In this document: in pieces, positions 52,314-60,845 of the stretch
How positions within the stretch are numbered: the first letter of the stretch is position 1
Layout: every line of letters begins with the position of its first letter
Assembly (NCBI RefSeq): GCF_900215205.1
Contig: NZ_OBDY01000007.1
Coordinates: 1 to 64,000 of the forward strand
Source of the DNA: Paractinoplanes atraurantiacus
Lineage (GTDB): Bacteria > Actinomycetota > Actinomycetes > Mycobacteriales > Micromonosporaceae
Reading direction: 5' to 3'
DNA length: 64,000 nt
Notes under the pieces: model-generated
Seen by the model: only the letters and a program-made list of their open reading frames with translations
What the model was told of the DNA's origin: nothing
Database searches by the model: none
Position numbers and translations under genes: made by a program

Positions 52314-54909
52314 CGACGGCCTCGCCGGTGCCGTCCGGCTTGAGCAGGACGATGCGGGGGCGCTCGTAGGGGCCGCGGGCGAAGGCGAACCACGTGCCGT
52401 CCGGTGACCAGCTCGGATCCTGCTCGCGGGACGGGTCGTCGGTCAACTGCCGCGGGTTCTCGCCGTCGCGGCCGACGATCCAGATGTCGGAGTCGCCGTT
52501 GTCGCCCTCGCGGGTGAACAGCACCTGCGAGCCGTCGGGGGAGAGCGCGGGATCGTTGGCCTGGCCCATGGCGGCGGTGGTGATCTGGCGGCCGGGCTCC
52601 TTGATGTCGGCCATGTCGAGCTCGTAGATCTGCTTGATGCCGCCGCGCTGCACCCAGTACGCGATGGCCTTGCCGTCGGCCGACCAGAACGGGTCGTCCT
52701 TCGGGTCCTTGGAGAAGGTCAGCTGTTTGTGCGGGCCGCCGGCGACCGGCATGGTGAAGAGCTGGGTGACGCCGTCGACCTTCTTGACGAAGGCGAGCTT
52801 GCTGTCGTCGGACGACCAGGCGACCCGCCCCGGCGCATCGTCGATGATCTTCCGGCGCTCGGAGCCGTCGGCGTTCATCACGTAGATCTCGCTGGCGGTG
52901 CCGGTGTTGTGGGTGAGGGCGATCTGCTTGCGGTCGTGCGACCACTTGGGAAGAACATCGCCGGGCTCGGTGCCGGCCAGAGGTGTACGGGGTGTGTCGG
53001 TGCCCGGCTGGAACGCGTAGATCTTGGAGATCCGCTCCGGCCCGGAGTCGGCCCCGGTGTCGACACGAACCAGGATCTTCTTGTCGGTCGGGTACGGCAC
53101 GGCGGCCGCCGAGTTGGCGGGAAGAGCGTCGTCGGGCTTCTCGGGTTCGTCGTCCCGGTTGAGCGCGATGTAGGCGGCGGTCCCCGCCGCGACGAGCACG
53201 GCCACGAAAGCCCCGGTGATCGCGAGAATCCGGCCGTTCCGCCGCCGCCCGGGCTCAGGTTCGCCCGGCGCGCGGGGACCGGCCGGAGTCTGAACCGGCG
53301 GCGCCGGATAGGCGGCGTGCGGGTCCGCCACGGCCGAGTACCCGACTGGCGAGCCGGCGGGGTAGGTGCCCGGTGACTCCGGCCCGGGCGAATATCCGGT
53401 TTGCGGGCTCGGCGTGGGTGGGCTGAAGATCTGTGTGCGAGCCGGGGGCGCGGGTGCGACGCTCGGCGACGTTGCGGTCTCCGACCGTCCTGACGTTACC
53501 GACATTTCCGAAGTGTCCGGTAAATCGGAGCTGCCGGGAACAGAGGCGGCGCCCCGCGCGTACTGCACGCCGGCTGCGGCCGTGGCGGCCTGCCGGGGTG
53601 CGGCCGACGAAGAGGAGGCGGGCGACGACGTGGGGGCCGGCGACGCGAGGGTTGATGGTTCGGAGGCCGGTCGCGCGGAGGCCGGCGTCGCGGAGCCCCG
53701 ACGCGCTGAGGGGGCGGAAATCGGGGCAGCGCCGCCTCGGCCGGTGGAGGGCGTGGGAATCGGGGCAGCGCCGCCTCGGCCGGTGGAGGGCGTGGGAATC
53801 GGGGCAGCGCCGCCTCGGCCGCTGAATCGGGCGGGGATCGGGGTGGTGGCGCCGGCCAGGGCGGCGCCCAGGGCGACGCTGTGCTCCGGGTGGGGGTCGG
53901 CGGCGACCGGGCGGGACAGCTCGTCGGTCAGGATCTGGGCCACCAAGGGGATCCGGGACGAGCCGCCGGCCAGCAGGATGGCGCTCAGATCGTCCGGGGT
54001 CACGCCGGCGCCGCGCAGGGCCCGGCGGGTCGCGTCGATCGTGTCGGCCAGGGCCGGGGCGATCATCGACTCCAGCTCGGAGCGGTTGAGGCGCACCTGC
54101 CGGTGCAGGCCGGGCAGGGCGACCGGGATCATCGTCTCGGTGTCGAACGACAGGGCCTCCTTGGCCTCGACGCAGTCGCGCCGCAGCCGGGCCAGGGCCG
54201 TCACCACCTCGGGGTCGTCGCCGTCGAGGTCGCCGGCCGCGTCGCCCAGCACCTCCAGGACGTGCCCGAACACCGCCTCGTCGAAGTCGGCCCCGCCCAG
54301 TTGCTCGATGCCCTCGGCCTCGCCCAGCAGCACGAAATCGTCGCCCTCGCGCCGCAGCACCGCCACGTCGAACGTGCCGCCGCCCAGGTCGTAGACGGCC
54401 ACCGTCTCGCCCGGCCCGACCCGGCGCGCCGTCGCGTGCCGCAGGGCCGCGGCCTCCGGCTCCGTGCGGAACAGAACCGGCCCCACGTCGGCCAGCCGGA
54501 CCGCCTGGTCGAACTGGTCCCTCTTGTACGGTCCCCAGTTCGCCGGATGGGTCAGGGTGATCGTGGTGGGTGGCCCGCCGCGCAACCGCACCACCGTGTC
54601 GAGCACGTGCCGCAGCAGCTTGCCGGTGAGCGCGTGGGCCGAGAACGGCACCCCGCCGGCCAGGATCGGCACCGGGTCGCCGACGCGCCGCTTGAACTCG
54701 CGGGCCAGCCGGTCCGGTTCGGCCTGTCCCCGCCGCTCGGCCGCCTCGCCGATCAGCAGCTCACCGGAGGCGGTGACGAAGACCAGGGAGGGGATCTCGG
54801 CCCGGCGCGTCCCGAGGCGTACGACATCAATGCGCCCATCGCTCTCGCGCACCGCCGCCGCGGTCTGTGTCGTGCCCAGGTCAACGCCGAGGGAGTACTC
54901 CGAAGCCAC
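52270..54909 (-). CDS. Hsp70-like ATPase fused to membrane helix and TolB-type beta-propeller
   Basis: An 879-residue chimera. Residues 1-370 form an Hsp70/actin-type ATPase: GVDLGTTQTA, VYDLGGGTFDVAVL and LLAGGSSRIPLV. The peptide-binding domain is absent. A long Pro/Ser/Ala linker leads to one membrane helix (about 560-581), then a TolB/WD40-like propeller with repeated WSxDGKxIAY-type blades (about 620-879). The ATPase should face the cytoplasm and the propeller the outside. A GTG at 54909 is chosen; ATG at 54936 is an alternative. It converges on the dynamin-like genes. Confidence 0.9.
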   Translation of the reverse strand: MASEYSLGVDLGTTQTAAAVRESDGRIDVVRLGTRRAEIPSLVFVTASGELLIGEAAERRGQAEPDRLAREFKRRVGDPVPILAGGVPFSAHALTGKLLRHVLDTVVRLRGGPPTTITLTHPANWGPYKRDQFDQAVRLADVGPVLFRTEPEAAALRHATARRVGPGETVAVYDLGGGTFDVAVLRREGDDFVLLGEAEGIEQLGGADFDEAVFGHVLEVLGDAAGDLDGDDPEVVTALARLRRDCVEAKEALSFDTETMIPVALPGLHRQVRLNRSELESMIAPALADTIDATRRALRGAGVTPDDLSAILLAGGSSRIPLVAQILTDELSRPVAADPHPEHSVALGAALAGATTPIPARFSGRGGAAPIPTPSTGRGGAAPIPTPSTGRGGAAPISAPSARRGSATPASARPASEPSTLASPAPTSSPASSSSAAPRQAATAAAGVQYARGAASVPGSSDLPDTSEMSVTSGRSETATSPSVAPAPPARTQIFSPPTPSPQTGYSPGPESPGTYPAGSPVGYSAVADPHAAYPAPPVQTPAGPRAPGEPEPGRRRNGRILAITGAFVAVLVAAGTAAYIALNRDDEPEKPDDALPANSAAAVPYPTDKKILVRVDTGADSGPERISKIYAFQPGTDTPRTPLAGTEPGDVLPKWSHDRKQIALTHNTGTASEIYVMNADGSERRKIIDDAPGRVAWSSDDSKLAFVKKVDGVTQLFTMPVAGGPHKQLTFSKDPKDDPFWSADGKAIAYWVQRGGIKQIYELDMADIKEPGRQITTAAMGQANDPALSPDGSQVLFTREGDNGDSDIWIVGRDGENPRQLTDDPSREQDPSWSPDGTWFAFARGPYERPRIVLLKPDGTGEAVVTKSGQREAHPCWF
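53720..53829. repeat. 39-bp in-frame repeat in Hsp70 linker
   Basis: Two near-identical copies and a third partial copy begin at 53720, 53759 and 53798. They encode the 13-residue unit GRGGAAPIPTPST in the linker between ATPase domain and membrane helix. Confidence 0.9.
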
Positions 54910-55179
54910 GCCCCGATGTTTCCAGAATCGCGCCATCCGCACCCTTGCCCGAATGGGTAACGGCACGATTCGAGTAGGCGGATTTACGACAGAATGATCT
55001 CAGGAAATCTCTTGATCAACTTCTCGGGCGGAGTTCACATGATGGAAACCTCCCCCGAACCTAGCGATGGGTAGAGTCCCGCCATTCTTGACAACGTCGA
55101 CCCCTTCATCGGAACCGCGGCGACCGACCTCGCGCAGCCGCACGGCCTGGCCGCCACCTGGTGGTGGCCCAAACCTCAG

Positions 55180-57318
55180 GTGGGCAACACCCATCCGGGT
55201 GCCACCTCGCCGCTGGGCATGGTGTCCGCGTGCGCCTACTCCGGCGCGTACCCGACCGGGTACGGCCTCTACAGCAAGAACACCGAGGGGGTGCCGGAGG
55301 AGATGTTCGACCGTTTGCAGGCCTCCGGGTTCACCCACTTCCAGCAGTCCGGCACCGGGGCCATCCGCAAGTACTACAACTACGTCCGGGTCACCCCGAT
55401 GGTGCAGCCGCTCGACGAGCTCGGCCAGTCGTGGGGGCTGTCCGACGAGGAGGCTTCGCCCGGTTATTACGCGGCCACCCTGGACACCGGCATCCGCTGC
55501 GAGGTCACGGTCGGGGCCAAGGTCGCCGTGCACCGGTACACGTTCCCGGCCGCCAGCAGCGGCCGCGTCGTGATCGACATGTCGATGGGCGGTCTCGCGG
55601 TCGAGCTCGGCCGCACGGTTCCGCTGCGGGCCCAGGTCGAGAGCATGGGGCTGGGCCGCGCCCAGGGCACCGTGGTCATGGAGGGCGTGCCGCTCAGCGT
55701 CTACGCCGAGGTGGACTCGCCCGGCTGGCGGCAGATGCTGTGGTACGACCGGCGGCTCATCGACGGCGGCACCCGCCTCGACTTCGACAGCATCCGGCAC
55801 ACCAACCTGCGCCCGTTCGGCATGCTCTTCCGGGGCAACGCCCGCGCCGGGCAGACCGTCGAGGTGCGGCTCGGTTTCTCGCTGCGCGGCTGTGACCAGG
55901 CCCGGGAGAACCTGCGCCGCGAGTGCGGTGAGGACGGCCCGTCGTTCGGCCGGGTCCGTTCGGCGACCAGGTCCCGCTGGCGCGACCATCTGGACAAGGT
56001 CAAGGTCGACGGTGGTACGCAGGCCCGGCGCACCGTCTTCTCCACGGCGCTCTACCACTCGCTGATCAAGCCGTGTTTCGCCGACGACGAGAGCCCGTTC
56101 TGGCCCAATTCGGGGCCGTACGCCTTCGACGTCTGCACGATGTGGGACATCTACAAGACCCAGCTGCCCCTGCTGGCCGCGATCGCCCCCGAGCGCTCGG
56201 CCGACCTGCTGGAGTCGCTCATCCGGGTCTGCGAGGAGGAGGGCAACTTCCCGATCGGCTACCGGATGGCCCGCGGCGCCGACCGGTTCTTCCGGCAGGC
56301 CAGCGCGCTCGCGCACACCGCCATCGCCGACGCCCAGGCGCTGGGCCGGGCCGAGATCGACTGGGCCTGGGCCCTGGTCCACATGGTCGACGACCTGCGG
56401 CGGATGTACGGCGAGGACTTCTACGAGCACGGCGTCGTGCACCCGATCACGCACACCCTCGACCTCGCCTACGCCTATCAGTGCACGGCCCGGCTGGCCC
56501 GCGCGCTCGGCGACCGCCGCCTGGCCACCGACCTGCAGGAGAAGGCGAAGGGCTGGGTGAACGCGTTCGACCCGGCCACCGGGCTCCTGCGCGACTCGGA
56601 GTTCTACGAGGGCGGCAAGTGGAACTACTCGTTCCGCCTGATGCACGACATGGCCGCCCGGATCGCGCTGGCCGGCGGCGACGACGCGTTCCTGGCCAAG
56701 CTCGACCGGTTCTTCGGCTACGGCGCCGACCCGGTCGAGCAGCCCGGCCGGCGTCCCCTGGCGGCCGAGATGGCGGCGGGATACGCCCTGAACCGGTTCG
56801 AGGGCCTGAACAACGAGCCCGACATGGAAGCGCCGTGGGCGTATCACTGGGCGGGGCGCCCCGGCCGTACGGCCGAGATCGTGCAGTCGGCTTTGACCTG
56901 GCAGTTCGGCACCGGACCGGGTGGCCTGCCCGGAAACGACGACTCGGGCGGGCTGAGCTCCTGGTACGTGTGGGCGTCGCTCGGGCTGTTCCCCGTCGCC
57001 GGCCAGCAGCAGTTCCTCATCAACGCGCCGGCCTTCGAGCGCGCGGCCATCGACATGCCCGGCGGCGAGTTCGTGATCGAGACCAGCGGCCTGCGGGACG
57101 ACCCGATCGGCAGTGACGGACTCGACCGCGAACTTCCGGCCCAGTACGTCCAATCGGCCACCCTGAACGGCCAGCCGCTGCACGGCACCCACCTGAGCGC
57201 CGCCGCCGTGCACCGCGGCGGCCGGTTGCACCTGCGGCTGGGCCCGGAGCCGACGAGCTGGGGGCGCGGGAACCGCCCGCCGTCCCTGTCCGACCCGCCA
57301 CCACCGGAGGAACGTTGA
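55180..57318 (+). CDS. GH92-family alpha-mannosidase-like glycosidase
   Basis: The coding part from the first standard start (GTG at 55180) gives 712 residues. Catalytic regions are intact: NEPDMEAPWAYHWAG with the acid, and GNDDSGGLSSWYVWASLGLFPV with the basic aspartates. Reading upstream in frame gives DNVDPFIGTAATDLAQ, the normal GH92 N-terminus, but no ATG, GTG or TTG is found before a stop at 55072; only ATT at 55084 is near. So the gene may use a rare start or hold a small frameshift. No signal peptide is seen, suggesting cytoplasmic trimming of mannose-type glycans. Confidence 0.85.
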   Translation: MGNTHPGATSPLGMVSACAYSGAYPTGYGLYSKNTEGVPEEMFDRLQASGFTHFQQSGTGAIRKYYNYVRVTPMVQPLDELGQSWGLSDEEASPGYYAATLDTGIRCEVTVGAKVAVHRYTFPAASSGRVVIDMSMGGLAVELGRTVPLRAQVESMGLGRAQGTVVMEGVPLSVYAEVDSPGWRQMLWYDRRLIDGGTRLDFDSIRHTNLRPFGMLFRGNARAGQTVEVRLGFSLRGCDQARENLRRECGEDGPSFGRVRSATRSRWRDHLDKVKVDGGTQARRTVFSTALYHSLIKPCFADDESPFWPNSGPYAFDVCTMWDIYKTQLPLLAAIAPERSADLLESLIRVCEEEGNFPIGYRMARGADRFFRQASALAHTAIADAQALGRAEIDWAWALVHMVDDLRRMYGEDFYEHGVVHPITHTLDLAYAYQCTARLARALGDRRLATDLQEKAKGWVNAFDPATGLLRDSEFYEGGKWNYSFRLMHDMAARIALAGGDDAFLAKLDRFFGYGADPVEQPGRRPLAAEMAAGYALNRFEGLNNEPDMEAPWAYHWAGRPGRTAEIVQSALTWQFGTGPGGLPGNDDSGGLSSWYVWASLGLFPVAGQQQFLINAPAFERAAIDMPGGEFVIETSGLRDDPIGSDGLDRELPAQYVQSATLNGQPLHGTHLSAAAVHRGGRLHLRLGPEPTSWGRGNRPPSLSDPPPPEER

Positions 57319-58571
57319 CCCAGCCCGATCGCCGACTCGTCATCGTGGTCCGTGCCGACCCGGTGATCTGCGGCCACTCCGGCGAGGCCCGCAACCTCGC
57401 CGAGGTGGCGCTGACCCGGGGCTTCACCGACGTACGCCTGCTGACCTGGCCCATCGGCGTGCTCCAGTCCGCGGGGCTGCCGCTCAAGCCGCTGGACCGC
57501 CTCCTGCCGTACAGCGAAGGGATCACCGTCGAACGGCCGGAGGCCGTCGGCGACTACCGGGTGCCGGACGGAAGGCATCTGGCCGGGCTGACCGGTCGCC
57601 TGGTCGAGCTGCTGGCCGACCCGATACCGACCGTCTGCCTGTCGATGTACCTGGTGCCGCACACGCAGGTCGTGGTGGACGCGGTGAACTCGGCCCGGGC
57701 CGCCGGATTCGCGCCGGACGTGCACACGGTGGCCAAGGCGGTCGGCTCGGACGTGACGAACGTGATCCGGTCGTGCCTGCGCGAGGGCCGGTTCGGTGCG
57801 GCGACCGTCCTGTTCACCACGTTCCTGGCCAACGACGAGGTGGTGGCGGTCTCCGAGTACACCCGCGACGAGATCATCGCGTCGGCGCTCGAGGTGGACG
57901 AGGCGTGCGGCACGTCGTTCGCGGCGCAGTGCCGGGAGCGCGTCACGGTCAGCTATCCGCCGATCGACTCGTCGGCCTACCTCGACCTCGACGAGGACGC
58001 GGTGGACGCGGCCCTGGCCAAGCGGGGGCTGACCCGCGGCGGTTATGTGCTCTTCCTGTCCCGGGTGGCGCGGGCCAAGGGCATCTACGACCTGGTCATC
58101 GCGTACGGGCAGATGCGCTCCCGGGACAAGGTGAAGCTGGTCGTGGCGGGCACCGGGCCGGCGCTGGAACACGTGCGGGCGATGGCCAAGGAGGACGACC
58201 AGATCGTCTTCCTGACCGACGTCGACGACGAGGAGAAGCCGCTGCTGATGCGCGGCTGCGCGGCGTACGCCCTGCCGACCAAGCCGGAACCGGACTTCGT
58301 CGAGACGTTCGGCATCGCGCTGGCCGAGAAGGCCCTGGCCGGCGGCGGCCCGATCATCACGACGCTGACCGGCGGCACCGGGGAGGCGGTCGGCGACACG
58401 GCGATCATCGTGGAGGCGGGCGACATCAACGCCCTGGCCGAGGCGATCGACACGGCCGTGCTGGACATGACCGACTCCGACAAGGAGGATCTGGCCAAGC
58501 GGGCCCGCGACTATGCGATGACCTTCGATCGGGGTGCGGTGTTCGACGATTTGTTTCCTCCTTTGGAATGA
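57315..58571 (+). CDS. GT4-type glycosyltransferase
   Basis: A 418-residue GT-B enzyme. The N-domain has HSGEARNLAEVALTRGF, and the C-domain VLFLSRVARAKGIYDLVIAY and KPEPDFVETFGIALAEKALAG, the EX7E donor site of family 4. The start is TTG after a GGAGG ribosome binding site and overlaps the GH92 stop as TTGA. The donor sugar is unknown. With the flanking GH92 and P450 it may build and trim a glycosylated natural product or glycolipid. Confidence 0.9.
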   Translation: MTQPDRRLVIVVRADPVICGHSGEARNLAEVALTRGFTDVRLLTWPIGVLQSAGLPLKPLDRLLPYSEGITVERPEAVGDYRVPDGRHLAGLTGRLVELLADPIPTVCLSMYLVPHTQVVVDAVNSARAAGFAPDVHTVAKAVGSDVTNVIRSCLREGRFGAATVLFTTFLANDEVVAVSEYTRDEIIASALEVDEACGTSFAAQCRERVTVSYPPIDSSAYLDLDEDAVDAALAKRGLTRGGYVLFLSRVARAKGIYDLVIAYGQMRSRDKVKLVVAGTGPALEHVRAMAKEDDQIVFLTDVDDEEKPLLMRGCAAYALPTKPEPDFVETFGIALAEKALAGGGPIITTLTGGTGEAVGDTAIIVEAGDINALAEAIDTAVLDMTDSDKEDLAKRARDYAMTFDRGAVFDDLFPPLE

Positions 58572-59749
58572 TCGATTTCGGGGATGCCGGGTTCATCCGC
58601 GATCCGTACCCGGCTCTGGCCCGGCTCCGCGACGCCGGGCCGGTGCTCTGGCACGAGCCGACCGGGCGGTGGCTGGCCGCGAGCCACGCCACCGCCGGGG
58701 CGGTCCTGCGCGACCGGCGGCTGGGCCGGTTCTGGACCGACCGGGAGCCGGCCTCGGTGTACGAGCCGTTCAACCTCCTTCACCGCAACCAGATGATGGA
58801 GAACGAGCCGCCCGTACACACCCGGCTCCGGTCCTCGGTCGCCGCGGCCTTCAACCGCGGCCATGTCGCCCGCCTGCAACCGGCGATCGCGTCCTCGGTG
58901 GCCGCTCTGCTCGCGGAGGCCGGCTCGTCCTTCGACCTGCTGGCCGATGTGGCCGAGCCCCTGGCGGTCGAGGTGATCGCGGAACTGCTGGGCGTTCCGC
59001 CCGAGGACCGGCGGTGGTTACGGCCGTGGTCCGCCGCCATCATTCGGATGTACGAGGTCACGCGCACCCCGGCCGACGAGGCGGCCGCCCTCGACGCGTC
59101 CCGGGAGTTCGCGGACTACCTGCGGGTGCTGGCGGCCCGCCGCGAAGCCGAGCCGCAGGACGACATGATCAGCCACATGGCCGGCCTTCTCGCGTCCGAC
59201 GAGTTGGTGGCCTCGGCGATCCTGCTGCTGAACGCCGGGCACGAGGCCTCGGTCAACGCCTTCGGCGGCGGCGTGGTCGCCCTGCTGCGCCACCCGGCCG
59301 AGTTGGCCCGGCTGCGCGCCGACCGCTCCCTGATCGACAGCGCGGCCGAGGAGATGATCCGCTACGACCCGCCGCTGCACATGTTCATCCGTACCGCCGC
59401 GGCCGACGTCCGCGTCGGCGACGTGACGATTCCCGCCGGCGCCGAGGTGGCCGCACTGCTCGGCGCGGCCAACCGCGACCCGCTGGTCTTCGCCGAGCCG
59501 GACCGCTTCGACGTGGCGCGCACCCCGAACCCGCACCTGGGTTTCGGCGCGGGCCTGCACTTCTGCCTGGGCGCGCCGCTGGCCCGCCTGGAGTTGCGGT
59601 CGGCCCTGTCGGCGTTGCTCGATCATGCCCCGGAGCTGTCGCTGGAGCAGGAGCCGGTCCAGCGGCCGACGTTCGTGCTGCGCGCCTATGAGGCCGTCCG
59701 CGTCACCGCGGCCAGGCCGATCAGGTTGCCCTCCGGATCCTCGAAGTGA
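58568..59749 (+). CDS. Cytochrome P450
   Basis: A 393-residue soluble P450. The haem loop FGAGLHFCLGAPLARLE places the ligand at about C333, and the EXXR motif is EEMIR. The I-helix reads LNAGHEASVN, so the usual threonine after the acid is missing, which may slow or alter oxygen activation. It is coupled to the glycosyltransferase by ATGA. The substrate and redox partner are unknown. The last 64 bp overlap the convergent VOC gene. Confidence 0.92.
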   Translation: MIDFGDAGFIRDPYPALARLRDAGPVLWHEPTGRWLAASHATAGAVLRDRRLGRFWTDREPASVYEPFNLLHRNQMMENEPPVHTRLRSSVAAAFNRGHVARLQPAIASSVAALLAEAGSSFDLLADVAEPLAVEVIAELLGVPPEDRRWLRPWSAAIIRMYEVTRTPADEAAALDASREFADYLRVLAARREAEPQDDMISHMAGLLASDELVASAILLLNAGHEASVNAFGGGVVALLRHPAELARLRADRSLIDSAAEEMIRYDPPLHMFIRTAAADVRVGDVTIPAGAEVAALLGAANRDPLVFAEPDRFDVARTPNPHLGFGAGLHFCLGAPLARLELRSALSALLDHAPELSLEQEPVQRPTFVLRAYEAVRVTAARPIRLPSGSSK

Positions 59750-60063
59750 GCAACGGTCAGCATGCCGCCCGGCGCGCGCTGAGGATCTGAGGCCCGGGTT
59801 CCGCCGAGCCGCTCGGCTTCCTCGAGTGCCGCCTCGACATCCGGAACGCCGACGTAGAACAGGGCGCGCGGCTGGTAGCCGCGGCCGCCGCCCACGCCGC
59901 CCGGAAGGCCGCCGTCGACGAAGCCGTACTCGCCCTCATCGGACACCGACGGCGCGACGGGCCCGCTGGTGTCGAAGGTCCACCCGAACAGGCGGCCGTA
60001 GTAGTCGCGCAACCCTCGCGGGTCGGACCCGATGATCTCGAAGTGCACCACTGGCTGTCCCAT
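59686..60063 (-). CDS. VOC-family (glyoxalase-like) protein
   Basis: A 125-residue VOC protein. It begins GQPVVHFEIIGSDPRGLRDYYGRLFGW and ends with TVAHFEDPEGNLIGL, typical of the second-repeat metal strand. The substrate is unknown. A longer form starting at 60081 is possible. It shares its upstream region with the HxlR regulator, which probably controls it. Confidence 0.87.
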   Translation of the reverse strand: MGQPVVHFEIIGSDPRGLRDYYGRLFGWTFDTSGPVAPSVSDEGEYGFVDGGLPGGVGGGRGYQPRALFYVGVPDVEAALEEAERLGGTRASDPQRAPGGMLTVAHFEDPEGNLIGLAAVTRTAS

Positions 60064-60082
60064 ACCGGAGACGCTATCCATG

Positions 60083-60103
60083 GTGGTTGTTAAAAACAAC
60101 CAC
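60083..60103. promoter_or_regulatory. Operator-like palindrome between VOC and HxlR genes
   Basis: Arms GTGGTTGTT (60083-60091) and AACAACCAC (60095-60103) form a perfect 9-bp inverted repeat around AAA. It sits 5 bp before the HxlR ATG at 60108 and 20 bp before the VOC start, the expected place for an autoregulated HxlR operator. Binding is inferred. Confidence 0.75.
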
Positions 60104-60107
60104 TAGC

Positions 60108-60728
60108 ATGGGCGGCATGCCGACCAGTCGCAGCTACGGTGACGCGTGCAGCATCGCCCGCGCCCTCGACGTCGTGGGGGAGCGGTGGTCGCTGCTCGTG
60201 GTGCGGGAGCTGCTGCTGGGGCCGCAACGGTTCTCCGATCTGCGCCGGGCCCTGCCGGGGGCGAGCTCCAACATGCTCACCGACCGGTTACGCGAACTGG
60301 AGAGCCACGACGTGGTGGCGAGGTCGCCGGCCGGCTACGAGCTCACCGAGTCGGGGCGAGGGCTGGAGCCGGTAGTGCTGGCCCTCGGCGGCTGGGGCAT
60401 GCGGTTCCCGCTGCCGGCGGACGCGCACCTGAGCGCCACCTCGGTGTTGCTGTTCCTGCGGGGCTCGCGAGATCCGGGTTCGCGGGCCACGTACCGGATC
60501 GAGCTCGGCGACCGGGCCTGGGCGGTCACCGCCGGGGACGGGCCGCTGCACATCGAGACGGGCGCGCCGGTCCACGCGGACGCCGGCCTCCGCACCGACC
60601 CGGCGACCCTGAACGCCCTGCTCGACGGCTCCGTGACGCTCGCCGCCGCACGGGCTGCGGGCACGGCGGCCCTCAGCGGCGACGAGGCCGCCCTGAAACG
60701 CCTCCTCGAGCCGTCCGCCTCGAGCTGA
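60108..60728 (+). CDS. HxlR-family regulator with C-terminal sterol-carrier-like domain
   Basis: A 206-residue regulator (203 if started at 60117). The winged helix shows CSIARALDVVGERWSLLVVREL and FSDLRRALPGASSNMLTDRLRELE, classic HxlR features. The C-terminal half (about 100-200) is an SCP2-like domain that may bind a hydrophobic effector. The palindrome just upstream suggests autoregulation and control of the divergent VOC gene. The transcript may be almost leaderless. Confidence 0.9.
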   Translation: MGGMPTSRSYGDACSIARALDVVGERWSLLVVRELLLGPQRFSDLRRALPGASSNMLTDRLRELESHDVVARSPAGYELTESGRGLEPVVLALGGWGMRFPLPADAHLSATSVLLFLRGSRDPGSRATYRIELGDRAWAVTAGDGPLHIETGAPVHADAGLRTDPATLNALLDGSVTLAAARAAGTAALSGDEAALKRLLEPSASS

Positions 60729-60734
60729 CGGCAC

Positions 60735-60845
60735 CGGCGGCGCCTCGTCCGGCTTTCGGCCGGCGGCGCCTTGTCCAGTTTGCGGCTGGCGGCGCCTTGT
60801 CCGGCTTCAATTGGGGACGCCGACGGTGCCTTGTCCGGCTTCAGG
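60735..60845. repeat. Four imperfect ~29-bp repeats in intergenic region
   Basis: The motif GGCGGCGCCTTGTCCGG recurs about every 28-30 bp in four diverged copies, between the convergent HxlR and methyltransferase genes. It reaches the very end of the methyltransferase gene. No hairpin followed by T-run was seen. Confidence 0.7.

Noticed and set aside
55000..57231. Long open frame antisense to the GH92 gene
   Set aside because: Its product is Arg/Gly/Pro-rich without domain features, and the plus strand carries intact GH92 catalytic motifs.
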